Program-made: the position numbers and the translations under genes | Source of the DNA: Tubiluchus corallicola | Taxonomy: Eukaryota > Priapulida > Priapulimorpha > Priapulimorphida > Tubiluchidae | Assembly: GCA_030141605.1 (NCBI GenBank) | Contig: JAQGDQ010002412.1 | Coordinates: 1 to 46,320, forward strand | Length of the DNA: 46,320 nt | Direction of reading: 5' to 3' | Notes under the pieces: model-generated | The model's input: only the letters and a program-made list of their open reading frames with translations | Told to the model about the DNA's origin: nothing | Database searches by the model: none | Part shown: positions 8,981-18,929 of the stretch, piece by piece | Layout of the letters: each line of letters begins with the position of its first letter | Numbering within the stretch: position 1 is the first letter of the stretch

Positions 8981-10477
8981 TTAGTGTATACCTTTCATTA
9001 GTCTGCCTAATACGGGTGAAAGCACTAATAATACCAATCCTCCCCCCAGCGAAGTTACAGTAAGAAAGCTATATAGTTCTAAATCATAAGCATTAAGAAT
9101 GCTTTCTAATGTTCCTGCCAGGTAGTTTCCTAAGGCAATAGACCCCATCCACAGTCCCATCATGGCTGATACTATTTTAGCAGGGGCTAATTTGGTTATC
9201 ATAGATAAACCTACAGGAGACAAACATAATTCTCCCATAGTGTGCAACACAAATACTGCCACCAACCAAAGAGGAGATACTAAGTGTCCTTCGGCTGATT
9301 GTACTTTGCCTAAATACATTACAAAAAAACCTAAACTTAAAAGCAATAATCCAATGCTAAATTTAACTGCTGTTCTTGGGTTTTTGTTGGCTTTAGATAG
9401 TTTTATCCATAATAGTGAAAATAAGGGGGCTAATGTTACAATTGCAATAGCATTGATGGACTGAAACCATGATGCTGGCACTTCCGCGCCAAATACTGTC
9501 CTATCAGTGTTTTGTTCTGCAAACAGGTTAAATGTTCCTCCAGCTTGCTCAAACCCAGCCCAAAACAGCACATGGAAAAATGCTAATACTAAAATGACGC
9601 TTACTCTATTCCATTCAACCGTGCCCTCTGTGTTTTTAACTATCACAAATAATAGATATGCTGCTCCGCCTATCATTGCTACAAATGTAATGATAGACTG
9701 TATTGTGTCAGGAAGTATTGACCAGAGCGAAAGTACTGCAAAAATGGCAACTGCTGTAGCTACTGTATACAATCCTATGTCAATCCAATCTCTTTTAATT
9801 AGTTGAGTACTGTTTTTTTCTCGTTTGGGTGGTAGTCCTACGTGAAGTAGTGTTTTGGCGTGACGGGAATAGAACCACAGAATAGAAATTAACATACCTG
9901 TGCCAGCTGCCGCAAACCCATATTGCCACCCTATATTTTCACCTAATCCGCCAGCAACAATTGGAGAAAGAAAAGCCCCTAAATTAATGCCCATATAAAA
10001 GATAGTAAATCCGCCATCTTTTCTTGCGTCATTAGAAGGGTATAACCCACCTACCATAGTAGAAATGTTAGGTTTAAAATAACCATTGCCAAAGACAATC
10101 AATCCTAACCCTAAGTGAAATAACGCCTCTCGCCCAACAAGCCCTGCCTCATTACCACCATACTCCACACTTGCGGCAAGTACAAATTGTCCCAAAGCCA
10201 TAAGAAGTCCACCTATAAAAATAGCTTTGCGTTGTCCTAATACTTTATCTGCCAATAGTCCACCAATGATGGGAGTAATGTAGACTAATGCAGTGAATAT
10301 AGCGTAAATTTCCAAAGCATGCTCGCGCATACTGAAACCTCCTCTTTCATAACTAGCTGTAAGGTATAATACCAATAGAGCTCGCATGCCATAATAACTG
10401 AAACGCTCCCAAAGTTCTGTTGAAAACAACGTGAGAAGTCCTATTGGATGCCCAAAAAAACTTTTCTTATTACTCAT
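8981..10477 (-). CDS. POT family proton-coupled peptide transporter
   Basis: The 498-residue membrane protein of the major facilitator superfamily shows the PTR2 hallmarks: ELWERFSYYGMRALL (the ExxERFxYY motif, residues ~16-30), GGLLADKVLGQRKAI, and FYMGINLGAFLSPIVAGGLG, the second family signature. Later segments include FWAGFEQAGGTFNLFAEQ and the MGELCLSPVGLSM helix. These proteins import di- and tripeptides with protons across the inner membrane. The length fits bacterial DtpT-like members. It lies 40 bases downstream of the DUF2059 start and is read from its own ATG at 10477. Confidence 0.92.
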   Translation of the reverse strand: MSNKKSFFGHPIGLLTLFSTELWERFSYYGMRALLVLYLTASYERGGFSMREHALEIYAIFTALVYITPIIGGLLADKVLGQRKAIFIGGLLMALGQFVLAASVEYGGNEAGLVGREALFHLGLGLIVFGNGYFKPNISTMVGGLYPSNDARKDGGFTIFYMGINLGAFLSPIVAGGLGENIGWQYGFAAAGTGMLISILWFYSRHAKTLLHVGLPPKREKNSTQLIKRDWIDIGLYTVATAVAIFAVLSLWSILPDTIQSIITFVAMIGGAAYLLFVIVKNTEGTVEWNRVSVILVLAFFHVLFWAGFEQAGGTFNLFAEQNTDRTVFGAEVPASWFQSINAIAIVTLAPLFSLLWIKLSKANKNPRTAVKFSIGLLLLSLGFFVMYLGKVQSAEGHLVSPLWLVAVFVLHTMGELCLSPVGLSMITKLAPAKIVSAMMGLWMGSIALGNYLAGTLESILNAYDLELYSFLTVTSLGGGLVLLVLSPVLGRLMKGIH

Positions 10478-10915
10478 ATGTTAGATGATTTTTATTAACA
10501 ATAGATGATATAACTAATTAGGTTAAATGAGCCCGAAATATAGCACAATTTTTTGTAGCTATAAAACCTTTTTCTCTTTTTTATTTGCTTCAAGACAAGT
10601 AAGCAATAGCATTTCTTCCATAAAAGCAGATGAAAACACATTACAAGTGTTTAGTAATAAGTGAAATAAAGAAAGTAGAATTAACACTATTTTTACATGA
10701 AATATATTTTTAATTACAGATCATAAGGCATAGAATCATTTAATTTATGGGACGCTTTCATATGCTGAAACTCAACTTATTTTAACTTGTTATATTTGTT
10801 TTATTGTTTATTTGTTGTTTAATTTGAAACTTAATAACTAAAAGCTACATCTGGCTAACAATGTCTTTCATTATCATTGTTAATGGTAGTTCTTAAATTT
10901 GCATCAAAATAGTCA
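10478..10915. other. 438-base intergenic region between POT transporter and gmd
   Basis: This divergent gap has no credible coding frame, tRNA or repeat. It must hold promoters for both neighbours. A clear -7 match is seen for gmd (10894-10901). A weaker one on the minus strand (TATATTTC near 10530) may serve the transporter. Confidence 0.6.
10894..10901 (+). promoter_or_regulatory. -7 promoter element of gmd operon
   Basis: TAAATTTG followed by C matches TAnnTTTG. It ends only 14 bases before the gmd ATG, implying a leader of under ten bases. Confidence 0.5.
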
Positions 10916-11998
10916 ATGAGAAAAAAAGCATTAATTACAGGAGTTACAGGACAAGACGGTTCATTTTTAGCAGAACTTTTATTAGAAAAAGGCTATGAGG
11001 TACATGGAATTATAAGGCGAAGTTCTTCTTTTAACACAGGACGGATAGAGCATTTATACATGGAAAACCTAATCAAAAACCAATATTTAGAGAGTAAAAT
11101 AAAGCTACATTATGGTGATGTTACTGATGCTACATCACTTATTAGAATTATTAATCAAGTGACTCCAGATGAAATATATAACTTAGCAGCACAATCGCAT
11201 GTAAAAGTTTCGTTTGAGCTCCCCGAATATACTGCTGAAACAGATGCAATGGGAACACTTCGTTTATTGGAGGCTATTAGGTTATTAAATATGACCAAGA
11301 AGGTAAAAATTTACCAAGCTTCTACGTCAGAACTTTATGGAAAAGTGCAAGAGGTGCCACAAAAAGAGACGACCCCATTCTATCCACGTTCTCCTTACGG
11401 GGTGGCAAAATTATATGGGTTTTGGATAACAAAAAATTACAGAGAGGCATATAACATATTTGCAGTAAACGGCATTTTGTTTAATCATGAATCAGAACGT
11501 AGGGGAGAGACTTTTGTAAGTAGAAAAATAACATTAGCGGTTGCAAGAATAAAGAAAGGCAAGCAAGAAAAACTCTATTTGGGCAATTTAAATGCAAAAA
11601 GAGATTGGGGATATGCTAAAGACTATGTAGAGTGCATGTGGTTAATGCTTCAACATGACAAGCCAGAGGATTTTGTTATCGCTACAGGGAAGAACTATTC
11701 TGTAAGGTACTTTACAGAATTGGCTTTCAAAGAGATAGGAATAGATTTAAAATGGGAAGGAGAAGGAGAAAAAGAGAGAGGTGTTTGTAAAAAAACAGGC
11801 AATGTATTTGTAGATGTAGAGCCTAAATATTATCGTCCTGCAGAAGTAGAAGAGTTATTAGGTGATCCCTCTAAGGCTAAAAATGTTTTAAACTGGAACC
11901 CTCACAAAACATCGTTTGAAGAGTTAGTTAAAATCATGGTAAAGGCAGACATAGAGTATATAGAAAAAGAAATTTATCTCTCAGAGAGGCGTAATTAA
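10916..11998 (+). CDS. gmd: GDP-mannose 4,6-dehydratase
   Basis: The enzyme converts GDP-D-mannose to GDP-4-keto-6-deoxymannose, the first step to GDP-L-fucose. The 360-residue short-chain dehydrogenase/reductase has the NAD(P)-binding [15 protein letters not shown] motif (residues ~8-22), [14 protein letters not shown], the TSELYG serine-threonine region, and the catalytic [21 protein letters not shown] is a strong GMD-specific block. The next gene, nine bases downstream, is the matching GDP-fucose synthase, so the two form an operon for surface polysaccharide or glycoprotein sugar. Confidence 0.96.
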   Translation: MRKKALITGVTGQDGSFLAELLLEKGYEVHGIIRRSSSFNTGRIEHLYMENLIKNQYLESKIKLHYGDVTDATSLIRIINQVTPDEIYNLAAQSHVKVSFELPEYTAETDAMGTLRLLEAIRLLNMTKKVKIYQASTSELYGKVQEVPQKETTPFYPRSPYGVAKLYGFWITKNYREAYNIFAVNGILFNHESERRGETFVSRKITLAVARIKKGKQEKLYLGNLNAKRDWGYAKDYVECMWLMLQHDKPEDFVIATGKNYSVRYFTELAFKEIGIDLKWEGEGEKERGVCKKTGNVFVDVEPKYYRPAEVEELLGDPSKAKNVLNWNPHKTSFEELVKIMVKADIEYIEKEIYLSERRN

Positions 11999-12007
11999 GT
12001 TGACAAC

Positions 12008-12952
12008 ATGGATAAAACGGCTAAAATATATATTGCGGGGCATAATGGCATGGTGGGGTCTGCTCTTGTAAGGAAATTACGAGAAAAAGGATTTGATAAT
12101 ATCATTACTTGTTCTTTTTCTAAATTAAACTTATGTCGTCAAGTAGAAGTAGAAACATTTTTTGAACAAGAAAAACCAGAATATGTGTTTTTAGCAGCTG
12201 CCAAAGTGGGAGGAATTTATGCAAACAATACATATCCAGCTGAGTTTTTGTATGATAACCTGATGATAGAAAGCAATATTATTCATGCCTCACATCTTCA
12301 TAAAGTAAAGAAATTGTTGTTTTTGGGAAGTTCTTGTATCTATCCAAAATTTGCTCCACAACCTATAAAAGAGGAATACTTATTGCGTGGTTATTTAGAG
12401 CCAACCAATGAAGCTTATGCTGTTGCTAAAATAGCAGGCATAGAACTCACAAGGTTTTATAGAAAGCAATATGGTTCTAATTTTATTTCAGCCATGCCTA
12501 CAAACCTCTATGGGATTAATGATAATTTTGATTTGCAGACCTCTCATGTGTTGCCTGCATTGATACGAAAATTTCATGAAGCAAAAACAAATAAGCACGA
12601 AAAAGTAGTAATATGGGGTACAGGAGAGCCAAGAAGAGAATTTCTGTATGTGGATGATTTGGCTGATGCGTGTGTATTTTTAATGCAAAGATACAATGAT
12701 GAACAACACATTAATGTAGGAACAGGAGAAGATATAAAAATTATAGATTTGGCACGTATTGTCAAAGAAGTGGTTGGTTTTGAAGGGGATATAGTTAATG
12801 ACAAGTCTAAACCAGATGGAACGCCTAGAAAACTCTTGGATGTAAGTAAATTGACAAAGTTAGGTTGGAAGTACCATACAAGTTTGCTACAAGGCATACA
12901 ACAAACCTATAATGAATACATAAAACAAGAGAGGGTAAAAAATTCTTTATAA
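12008..12952 (+). CDS. fcl: GDP-L-fucose synthase
   Basis: The 314-residue epimerase/reductase completes GDP-L-fucose synthesis from the product of gmd. It has the nucleotide-binding GHNGMVGSALVRKL (residues ~10-23), the AAAKVGGIYAN block, LFLGSSCIYPK, the catalytic YAVAK, and MPTNLYGINDNFD, all typical of Fcl/WcaG. Length is normal. It follows gmd by nine bases and is probably cotranscribed with it. Confidence 0.95.
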   Translation: MDKTAKIYIAGHNGMVGSALVRKLREKGFDNIITCSFSKLNLCRQVEVETFFEQEKPEYVFLAAAKVGGIYANNTYPAEFLYDNLMIESNIIHASHLHKVKKLLFLGSSCIYPKFAPQPIKEEYLLRGYLEPTNEAYAVAKIAGIELTRFYRKQYGSNFISAMPTNLYGINDNFDLQTSHVLPALIRKFHEAKTNKHEKVVIWGTGEPRREFLYVDDLADACVFLMQRYNDEQHINVGTGEDIKIIDLARIVKEVVGFEGDIVNDKSKPDGTPRKLLDVSKLTKLGWKYHTSLLQGIQQTYNEYIKQERVKNSL

Positions 12953-12985
12953 CTTATAATCTACAAATTTTCACTTCATATACCT

Positions 12986-13930
12986 ATGAATAAAGTAAAG
13001 CAATTATTTAGTATAGAATATCCTATTATACAGGGAGGTATGGTATGGTGCAGTGGTTGGGAATTGGCTTCGGCAGTAAGTAATGCAGGAGGGTTAGGTT
13101 TAATAGGGGCTGGATCTATGCACCCTGACACCTTGCAACTTCACATACAAAAATGTAAGAATGCAACATCGAAACCCTTTGGAGTAAATGTGCCTTTGTT
13201 ATATCCTGAGATAGAAACTATTATGAATGTTATTATTCGTGAAGGAGTAAAAATTGTTTTTACGTCAGCAGGAAACCCTAAGACATGGGTTTCAACCTTA
13301 CAACAAGAGGGTATTAAGGTTGCTCATGTTGTCTCAAACCTTAAATTTGCAAAGAAATGTGAGGAGGCAAAAGTAGATGCGGTGGTAGTAGAAGGAACGG
13401 AGGCAGGAGGACACAATGGGAGAGAGGGGCTAACTACTTTTTGTCTCATTCCATTAATACGTAACCATGTATCTATACCGCTTATTGCAGCAGGAGGAAT
13501 TGCTTCTGGCAGAGCAATGTTGGGAGCTATGGCGTTGGGAGCTGATGGGATTCAAGTGGGGACACGCTTTGCAGTAAGCGAAGAGTCGTCTGCTCATGTT
13601 AACTTCAAAAATTATGTGATTAACTCAACAGAAGGAGACACTGATTTGGTGATGAAGAAATTAGTTCCAACGAGATTGCTAAAAAATGAGTTTTATAAAA
13701 AAATTGAAATGGCTGAAAGTAGGGGAGAGTCAACGGAAAACATCAAGCTTTTATTAGGTAAAGGAAGAGCAAAAAAAGGCATATTTGAAGGTGATATTAT
13801 TGAAGGGGAATTAGAAATAGGCCAAGTAGCAGCTTATATTGATAGGGTGAAACCTGCAGCGAGCATTATAAAAGAAATATGGGAGGAGTTTGCCACATCA
13901 AAACAACAGCTTTTAATGGAAGAAATATAG
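12986..13930 (+). CDS. Nitronate monooxygenase / FabK-like flavoprotein
   Basis: The 314-residue TIM-barrel FMN protein has the family opening YPIIQGGMVWCSG, the NAGGLGLIGAGS turn, FGVNVPLL, and the phosphate-binding AAGGIASGRAMLGAMALGAD segment. The AGGHNG motif holds the conserved His of this family. Homologues are annotated either as nitronate monooxygenase or as enoyl-ACP reductase II (FabK), and the sequence read by eye does not decide. It follows fcl by 33 bases on the same strand. Confidence 0.8.
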   Translation: MNKVKQLFSIEYPIIQGGMVWCSGWELASAVSNAGGLGLIGAGSMHPDTLQLHIQKCKNATSKPFGVNVPLLYPEIETIMNVIIREGVKIVFTSAGNPKTWVSTLQQEGIKVAHVVSNLKFAKKCEEAKVDAVVVEGTEAGGHNGREGLTTFCLIPLIRNHVSIPLIAAGGIASGRAMLGAMALGADGIQVGTRFAVSEESSAHVNFKNYVINSTEGDTDLVMKKLVPTRLLKNEFYKKIEMAESRGESTENIKLLLGKGRAKKGIFEGDIIEGELEIGQVAAYIDRVKPAASIIKEIWEEFATSKQQLLMEEI

Positions 13931-13937
13931 CACAGAT

Positions 13938-14495
13938 ATGAAAAGGGGAAGAAACTTACTATACAAAGTCATCAAACCATTTGCACTGCTGATACTTATT
14001 AATATTGTTTTTTTTTACATATTGAAACTTCATACGGAACTTGTAACGCCCCGAGATACAGTGCAATATAAAAATGGAGACTTTGTCCTTGACCTTACAT
14101 ATCACCGACCATCATTAAAAAAAGATGAACAGATATTTGGAGTTGATATACACTATGGAAAAATTTGGAGCCCTGGAAATAATAAAGTTACAGAAATTAA
14201 TTTTAACCAAGATATCCAAATTTTAAATAAAACCTTACAAGCTGGAAAGTACAGCCTCTACCTTATACCACAAGCGGATATTTGGACTGTGATTTTTAAC
14301 CACCAAACAGGGCAGTGGAACACAATATACAAACAAAAATTGGACGCCATAAGGGTTTATATCCCTGTGAAAAAGCTAAGAAAACATGTTCCTGTACTTA
14401 TAATTAATGTAAAAGAAGCCTATCACAATTACCAGCAAATATTAGAGGTGAAATGGGAAAATGTTAGCATTGAAATACCATTTACAATTGGATAA
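13938..14495 (+). CDS. DUF2911 domain protein
   Basis: The 185-residue product begins with a single membrane helix (LLILINIVFFYILKL, residues ~15-29). A periplasmic beta-rich domain follows with the DUF2911 features: DIHYGKIWSPG, NKTLQAGKYSLYLIPQ and WTVIFNHQTGQWN. Function is unknown. It starts seven bases after the flavoprotein gene and ends the gmd-fcl transcription unit. Confidence 0.8.
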   Translation: MKRGRNLLYKVIKPFALLILINIVFFYILKLHTELVTPRDTVQYKNGDFVLDLTYHRPSLKKDEQIFGVDIHYGKIWSPGNNKVTEINFNQDIQILNKTLQAGKYSLYLIPQADIWTVIFNHQTGQWNTIYKQKLDAIRVYIPVKKLRKHVPVLIINVKEAYHNYQQILEVKWENVSIEIPFTIG

Positions 14496-14521
14496 TAACA
14501 ACAAAAGTTTTGTTCTTGTTA
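14496..14521. terminator. Possible bidirectional terminator between DUF2911 and gmk
   Basis: An imperfect inverted repeat (TAACAA-CAAAA against TTTTG-TTC-TTGTTA) lies between two convergent genes. The stem is AT-rich and the loop would be small, so this is a weak call. Confidence 0.3.
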
Positions 14522-14542
14522 CAGATATGTTAGGGAAGGGGA

Positions 14543-15107
14543 TTAGTTATTGATAAATTTTTTTATTATACTTTCTGCTTGATTTAAACATGTTTCGATG
14601 TTGTCATTAATAAGCACTATATCAAATTGGTCTTCAAACTCCATTTCATATTTAGCTTTGCTTATTCTCTTTTCCATAGATGATGATTCTTCTGTATTTC
14701 TATTTCTTAACCTTTGTTCAAGTATTTGCAATGATGGTGGTTTTATAAAAATAGAGAGGGCTTTTTGTTTAAAATATTTTTTCAAATTCACTCCCCCAAC
14801 AACATCAACATCAAAAATAACATGTTGTTTATTGTCCCAAATACGCCCTATTTCGGCTTTAAGAGTACCATATAAAGTTCCATTATAGACCTCTTCCCAC
14901 TCTATAAATTCGCCTTTCTCTATTTTTTCTTTGAATTTTTCTTTTGACATAAAAATGTAATCTACTCTATTTTCTTCATTTACACGTTTTGAACGTGTTG
15001 TAGCAGAAATGGAAAATATTATTTGAGGAATTTTTTTAATATATATTTTACAATAGTAGTTTTTCCTGCTCCAGACGGTGCTGAAAATATTATAGCTTTT
15101 GAGACAT
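14543..15107 (-). CDS. gmk: Guanylate kinase, two one-base frameshifts
   Basis: Gmk phosphorylates GMP to GDP. The P-loop FSAPSGAGKTT, then SISATTRSKR and the GEFIEWEEVYNGTLYGT block, identify it. The coding sequence is spread over three frames. From the ATG at 15107 a missing A in an AAAA run (15097-15100) moves the frame just before the P-loop. A second missing A in a 7-A run (15031-15037) follows VKYILKK. With both bases restored the length is 189 codons, normal for the family. The ATG lies three bases after the coaE stop, so gmk ends the nusB-coaE operon. gmk is normally essential, so a sequence error or slippage rescue is more likely than gene death. Confidence 0.85.
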
Positions 15108-15110
15108 ATA

Positions 15111-15713
15111 TTACAATTTTAATATTTGTTGATGGATGTGCAAAACTTGTTGTATCACTGATTTTTCTTCGTTATTGTATATTAAGTAGTCAGCTAATTT
15201 TTTTTTCTCTTTTTGAGGTAATTGGACGCTCATAATGCGTTGCACTTGTTCTTTACTCTTGTTTTTATCCCTCTCTAACACTCTTTTCATTCTTACTTCA
15301 TCATCAGCCACCACTACAATGATTTTATCTAATGACTTGTGCAGATTAGCTTCAAAAATTAAAGCCGCTTCTTTAATAGTGTAGGGCGTGTTTTTTTGTA
15401 CAGAGTGCCATCTTTCATACTCTTCATGTATTGCTGGATGCACTATAGAGTTTAGCGTATGCAATTTTTTTTCATTGTTGAATATTTGGCTTGACAATAG
15501 TGTTGTGTTCAACACTCCTTGGTTGCTATATGCGTTTTCTCCAAATATTTTAACGATTTGATGCTTTATTTTTTTGTTGTACATCATTAATTGCTTTGCA
15601 CGTTCATCAGAGTGATATACTGGAATATTTAAAATACTAAAAATTTTGCAGACTAATGTTTTTCCTGCTCCTATTCCTCCTGTAACGCCAATTTTTTTAG
15701 AGGATCTCCACAT
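15111..15713 (-). CDS. coaE: Dephospho-CoA kinase
   Basis: CoaE catalyses the last step of coenzyme A synthesis. The 200-residue protein has the P-loop GVTGGIGAGKTLVC (residues ~8-21), YHSDERAKQLM with the conserved Asp, and the VHPAIHEEYERW block, then a LID region ending in QLPQKEKKKLADYLIYN. The start overlaps the end of the YbbR gene by 17 bases, indicating coupling. gmk follows three bases later. Confidence 0.95.
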   Translation of the reverse strand: MWRSSKKIGVTGGIGAGKTLVCKIFSILNIPVYHSDERAKQLMMYNKKIKHQIVKIFGENAYSNQGVLNTTLLSSQIFNNEKKLHTLNSIVHPAIHEEYERWHSVQKNTPYTIKEAALIFEANLHKSLDKIIVVVADDEVRMKRVLERDKNKSKEQVQRIMSVQLPQKEKKKLADYLIYNNEEKSVIQQVLHIHQQILKL

Positions 15714-16707
15714 CTTTTTGTTGTGAAAGCAGCTTTATTTTATCATTAGATAATCTCAGCTTTTTGATGTATGTAGGATATTTTTCTAAATTTATCTCCA
15801 TTGTGGAGTCTTTGGATAATAGATCGTAATCTGCCACTAATGTAAAATCTTCTATGGAGGGCTCTACATATACCTCGCTGTCATTTCTTATTTTAAAAGT
15901 AGCATCTATTCTTTTTTCGCTAAGAGTTGCATATACTCCGTTGGGAACATTGATTAATGTTATAGGCAAAGATAGTGTTATTGTAGAATAAGGAATAGGT
16001 CGGACATAAAAAGAGATTTGTACTTTTTCTGGTATGGTGGTAATGTATTTAGGCAATAACTCCTTTAAAGCTATGGTAGTGTCTACATCGCTATTAATGT
16101 TTTTGCTTAGTGACAAATTTATTTTATAGGTATGATTTTTTTTTGAGACTTGCTCTTCTGGTCCTATAAATATAACGCTGTCGGGAGTATAGTTGATTCG
16201 TGAGACAACCTCATATTCTTCAGATGTACTTATCTCGGAAGTTGGGGTGAATATTTTTAATTTTTTTTTAGTTATTTTGTCAAAATTAAGAAATATACGC
16301 TCAGAATCTGGGGCGTATTCTATAAATATATCTTTCATATTAGGATATAAGAGTGTGCGTAATTCATTAACGGACATAAAACTTTTTTTAGGAGTTGTTA
16401 TGTTTATTAATGCAGGCGAGTGCCCTTGCCATAAGTATCCTTTTAATAGAGACCACCCATTGCCCTGCACGTTAATCAGGAGATTTTTTGGGATGGTGTC
16501 AATTTGTATTAAACTATCTGTGTTGTATTTTGCTTCTATTTTAACATGAACTTGGGTTGAATAATTTTTGTTCAAAATATTAAATAACCAAAACAAACAC
16601 GCTGTTAAAAAGCACATTAAAGTGATTTTCCACTCTTGCCTTTTTATTAAAGGCAAGAGGAGTTTTTTTAATGTATATTTTTTTTGTCTAAATATATTTT
16701 TTGCCAT
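15697..16707 (-). CDS. YbbR-like domain membrane protein
   Basis: The 336-residue protein has one N-terminal membrane helix (ITLMCFLTACLFWLFNIL, residues ~28-45), then a long beta-rich extracytoplasmic part with YbbR-type repeats (VHVKIEAKYN, PKNLLINVQGNGWSLLK, PDSVIFIGPEEQV). In Bacteroidota such a gene typically stands between yajC and coaE, as here. In Firmicutes YbbR/CdaR proteins regulate a diadenylate cyclase; no cyclase is in this window, so that role is not inferred. Confidence 0.85.
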   Translation of the reverse strand: MAKNIFRQKKYTLKKLLLPLIKRQEWKITLMCFLTACLFWLFNILNKNYSTQVHVKIEAKYNTDSLIQIDTIPKNLLINVQGNGWSLLKGYLWQGHSPALINITTPKKSFMSVNELRTLLYPNMKDIFIEYAPDSERIFLNFDKITKKKLKIFTPTSEISTSEEYEVVSRINYTPDSVIFIGPEEQVSKKNHTYKINLSLSKNINSDVDTTIALKELLPKYITTIPEKVQISFYVRPIPYSTITLSLPITLINVPNGVYATLSEKRIDATFKIRNDSEVYVEPSIEDFTLVADYDLLSKDSTMEINLEKYPTYIKKLRLSNDKIKLLSQQKDVEIL

Positions 16708-16735
16708 GAAAGCCTAGCAAAGAGATATTATATTA

Positions 16736-17041
16736 TTATTGTTTAGTACTATTTTCGTAGGATATAGCTGATTTTTCTACCTTTAATTTGCCTCCTTTTT
16801 CTGTTTCTATTATTACAGTGTTATTGTCTATAGAGAAGACCTCTCCATGTACTCCTCCAATTGTTATTACTTTATTTCCTTTTTTTAGGTTTTCAACGAA
16901 ATTTTTATGTTTTTTTCGTTTAATCTGTTGAGGTCTTAGCATAAAAAAGTAAAATACTAAAACTAAAATACCTAACATAATAAAAGGAGATGAAAAAAGC
17001 CCTCCTTCTGGTGTTGAATTTAATAGTATGAATGTTGTCAT
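16736..17041 (-). CDS. yajC: Preprotein translocase subunit YajC
   Basis: YajC is a small accessory subunit of the SecDF-YajC complex. The 101-residue protein has one membrane helix (FIMLGILVLVFYFFMLRP), then the family motifs RPQQIKRKKH, NLKKGNKVITIGGVHGEV and a short beta domain. The position between the YtxH and YbbR genes is conserved in Bacteroidota. Confidence 0.93.
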   Translation of the reverse strand: MTTFILLNSTPEGGLFSSPFIMLGILVLVFYFFMLRPQQIKRKKHKNFVENLKKGNKVITIGGVHGEVFSIDNNTVIIETEKGGKLKVEKSAISYENSTKQ

Positions 17042-17084
17042 TTTTTTAAATTAATTACTGTTCCTGAAATTTTAACTTATATGA

Positions 17085-17393
17085 TTATTTTTCTTTTTTT
17101 ATTTTATTCATAAAGTTGTCTACATCATTAAGTAACTTTTCTGCTTTTGCTTTAGTGGATGCGATTACTTTTTTTCCGTCAACTTTTGCTTTTGTAGGAT
17201 TAATATCTGCTTCTTTTTCTTTGTTGGATAATTCATTGATAAGACATAGTAGCTTTTTATGATATTTCTGTAGCAAGAAGGTAAGTTTGTTTCTTGTGTT
17301 TTTACCTGTGTCAGGAGCGAATAAAATACCTATTATTGCTCCCAATGCTGCTCCTGAAACAAATGCGTTGAAAATATTTTTTGATTTACTCAT
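17085..17393 (-). CDS. YtxH domain protein
   Basis: The 102-residue product starts with a Gly/Ala-rich helix (FVSGAALGAIIGILFAPDTG, residues ~11-30) typical of YtxH proteins, then a Lys-rich helical tail. These proteins are linked to stress responses in some bacteria; the role here is unknown. Its ATG overlaps the end of nusB by eight bases. Confidence 0.75.
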   Translation of the reverse strand: MSKSKNIFNAFVSGAALGAIIGILFAPDTGKNTRNKLTFLLQKYHKKLLCLINELSNKEKEADINPTKAKVDGKKVIASTKAKAEKLLNDVDNFMNKIKKEK

Positions 17394-18560
17394 GACTTAT
17401 GTTATTTTTTATTAATCCTTGGCCTGTTTTTATTATTACTTTTTCTTTAATTAATAGCTTAGAAATAGCATCCAACATTCCATTTATGAATATGGAGCTT
17501 TTTGGAGTGCTGTACCTTTTGGCTATCTCTATGTATTCGTTCAATGAAACCTTTATAGGTATTTCGTTGAAAGTCATCATTTCACTTAGTGCTACTTTTA
17601 TAATTATTCCATCCATCACAGCCATTCTAGCGGTTGTCCATTTTTTTAAAAACTTGCTTATTAGTTCTTCAAAATAGTTACTTTTCTCAACGGCATTTGA
17701 ATATAACGATATTAAAAATTCCTTCTGTTACCTCTTCCTTCTTTCATTGAGGAAAAGTCAATGCTTTTTTCTGGATCGCTTACTCTATCAAGCATTTGTA
17801 ATAAAGCTTTTCGTATAATATAGCTATTCTCCTGCCAATTTATATCTTTTTCGTCAAAAAAACTACTTATTGCATTATTTTTTAAAATAATTTTATCTAT
17901 TGTGTGCCTTACAAGCTCCCAATCTTGCTTATATGTGTTTTGTTCTTTCTTTTTATACTTTTGTATAAAAGCGTTTTTGTACAAGAGTGTTTTAGTCCAT
18001 TTATCTATTAAGTCAATTTTATTGTTCCACATGCTATGAGCTGTATTTTTGACTTTAAACTCTTCTGAGTTTTTTATTTTTTCTAGTACCTTATTATTTG
18101 TAAAAATAGGTTTGGCAATCAACCAATTTCCTAACGCAATGGAGATTTTGTTTTTTTCTTCTACAATAATTTCGTCTTGATGTGCAAGTGCAAATACTAA
18201 TTGTATGACTTCCCATGCTTTGTCAGAAAGTGTTTGTTGGTCTTTTTTTAAAAATTGTAGTGTTTGATTTGAGTCTCTTTTATTGTTTTTTTTGTATTGA
18301 TTAACCACGTTGTATATAAAATTAGTGGTTTCTATGGGTATGGTGCTGCTATGTGTAGTTAAATTGCTTTGCTCTGTTTTAATTAGGTGGTTAAAAAAAA
18401 TCATCTCTTTGCTTTGAGCATCTGCAACATCTATTTCAAAGGGATTTTCTTTAACCTCAGAGAGCTGTTTGCATGCTAGTTCATAATTGGCTTTTTTGCA
18501 ATGCTCAAAGGCATATAATCCCTTAATTACTTTAACTCTTGTAAACCTTTTATTTTGCAT
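17386..18560 (-). CDS. nusB: Transcription antitermination factor NusB, one-base frameshift
   Basis: NusB binds boxA RNA with NusE in rRNA antitermination. The N-terminal ~282 residues are open from ATG 18560 to a stop at 17712. The conserved C-terminal helices (KKWTTARMAVMDGIIIKVAL, FNEIPIKVSLNEYIEIAKRY, STPKSSIFINGMLD) follow in another frame ending at 17386. One base added to the AA pair (+ strand TT, 17723-17724) joins them as RKEFLISLY, giving 391 residues. This is much longer than the ~140-residue proteobacterial NusB, but an N-terminal extension is usual in Bacteroidota. It heads the operon running to gmk and has its own -7 promoter match at 18607-18614. Confidence 0.85.
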
Positions 18561-18606
18561 AAGGCAATTTTAATGAACGCTTAATAGATTTTGTAGAAAG
18601 CTTTTG

Positions 18607-18614
18607 CAAAGGTA
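18607..18614 (-). promoter_or_regulatory. -7 promoter element of the nusB operon
   Basis: Minus-strand TACCTTTG followed by C is a full match to TAnnTTTG, 46 bases upstream of the nusB ATG and outside xseB. Confidence 0.6.
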
Positions 18615-18642
18615 ATAAATTTGAAAAGAAAGATGAGCGTTT

Positions 18643-18882
18643 TTATTTTTTATTGTTTTGTTTTTTATTATTCTCTTCTGTGTTGTTATCTTTCTCTAGC
18701 TCTGTTAATATTTCATTTACTTCGTTTTCTGTAACTTGCAATTTTTGCTGGCAAAACTTGATGAGTTTGGCAGCGGTTTTAATCTCTTTTGACAATTCAT
18801 CTAATGAAATATCTTCATTTTCTAATTTATCAATTATTGCTTCAAGTTGCTGCGTAGCGTTAGAATAGGAGACAGTATTCAT
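18643..18882 (-). CDS. xseB: Exodeoxyribonuclease VII small subunit
   Basis: The 79-residue protein has the XseB pattern: SYSNATQQLEAIIDKLEN, then DISLDELSKEIKTAAKLIKF and CQQKLQ, forming a helical hairpin, with a Lys/Asn-rich tail. It partners with XseA, whose gene is not in the window. It lies between the ompH terminator and the nusB promoter, so it appears to be a single-gene unit. Confidence 0.9.
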   Translation of the reverse strand: MNTVSYSNATQQLEAIIDKLENEDISLDELSKEIKTAAKLIKFCQQKLQVTENEVNEILTELEKDNNTEENNKKQNNKK

Positions 18883-18929
18883 ATTTTTTGAGAGTAAATA
18901 AAATCACTATACGAAGATGAGAAAAAGAA

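Noticed and set aside
14543-15107. Programmed ribosomal frameshifting in gmk
   Set aside because: Two separate shifts would be needed within about 70 bases, one of them in only four As, and no stimulating structure was seen. Error or transcriptional slippage is simpler.
17386-17625. Separate small gene downstream of nusB
   Set aside because: Its sequence is the conserved C-terminal half of NusB and its frame extends upstream to the nusB break, so it belongs to nusB.
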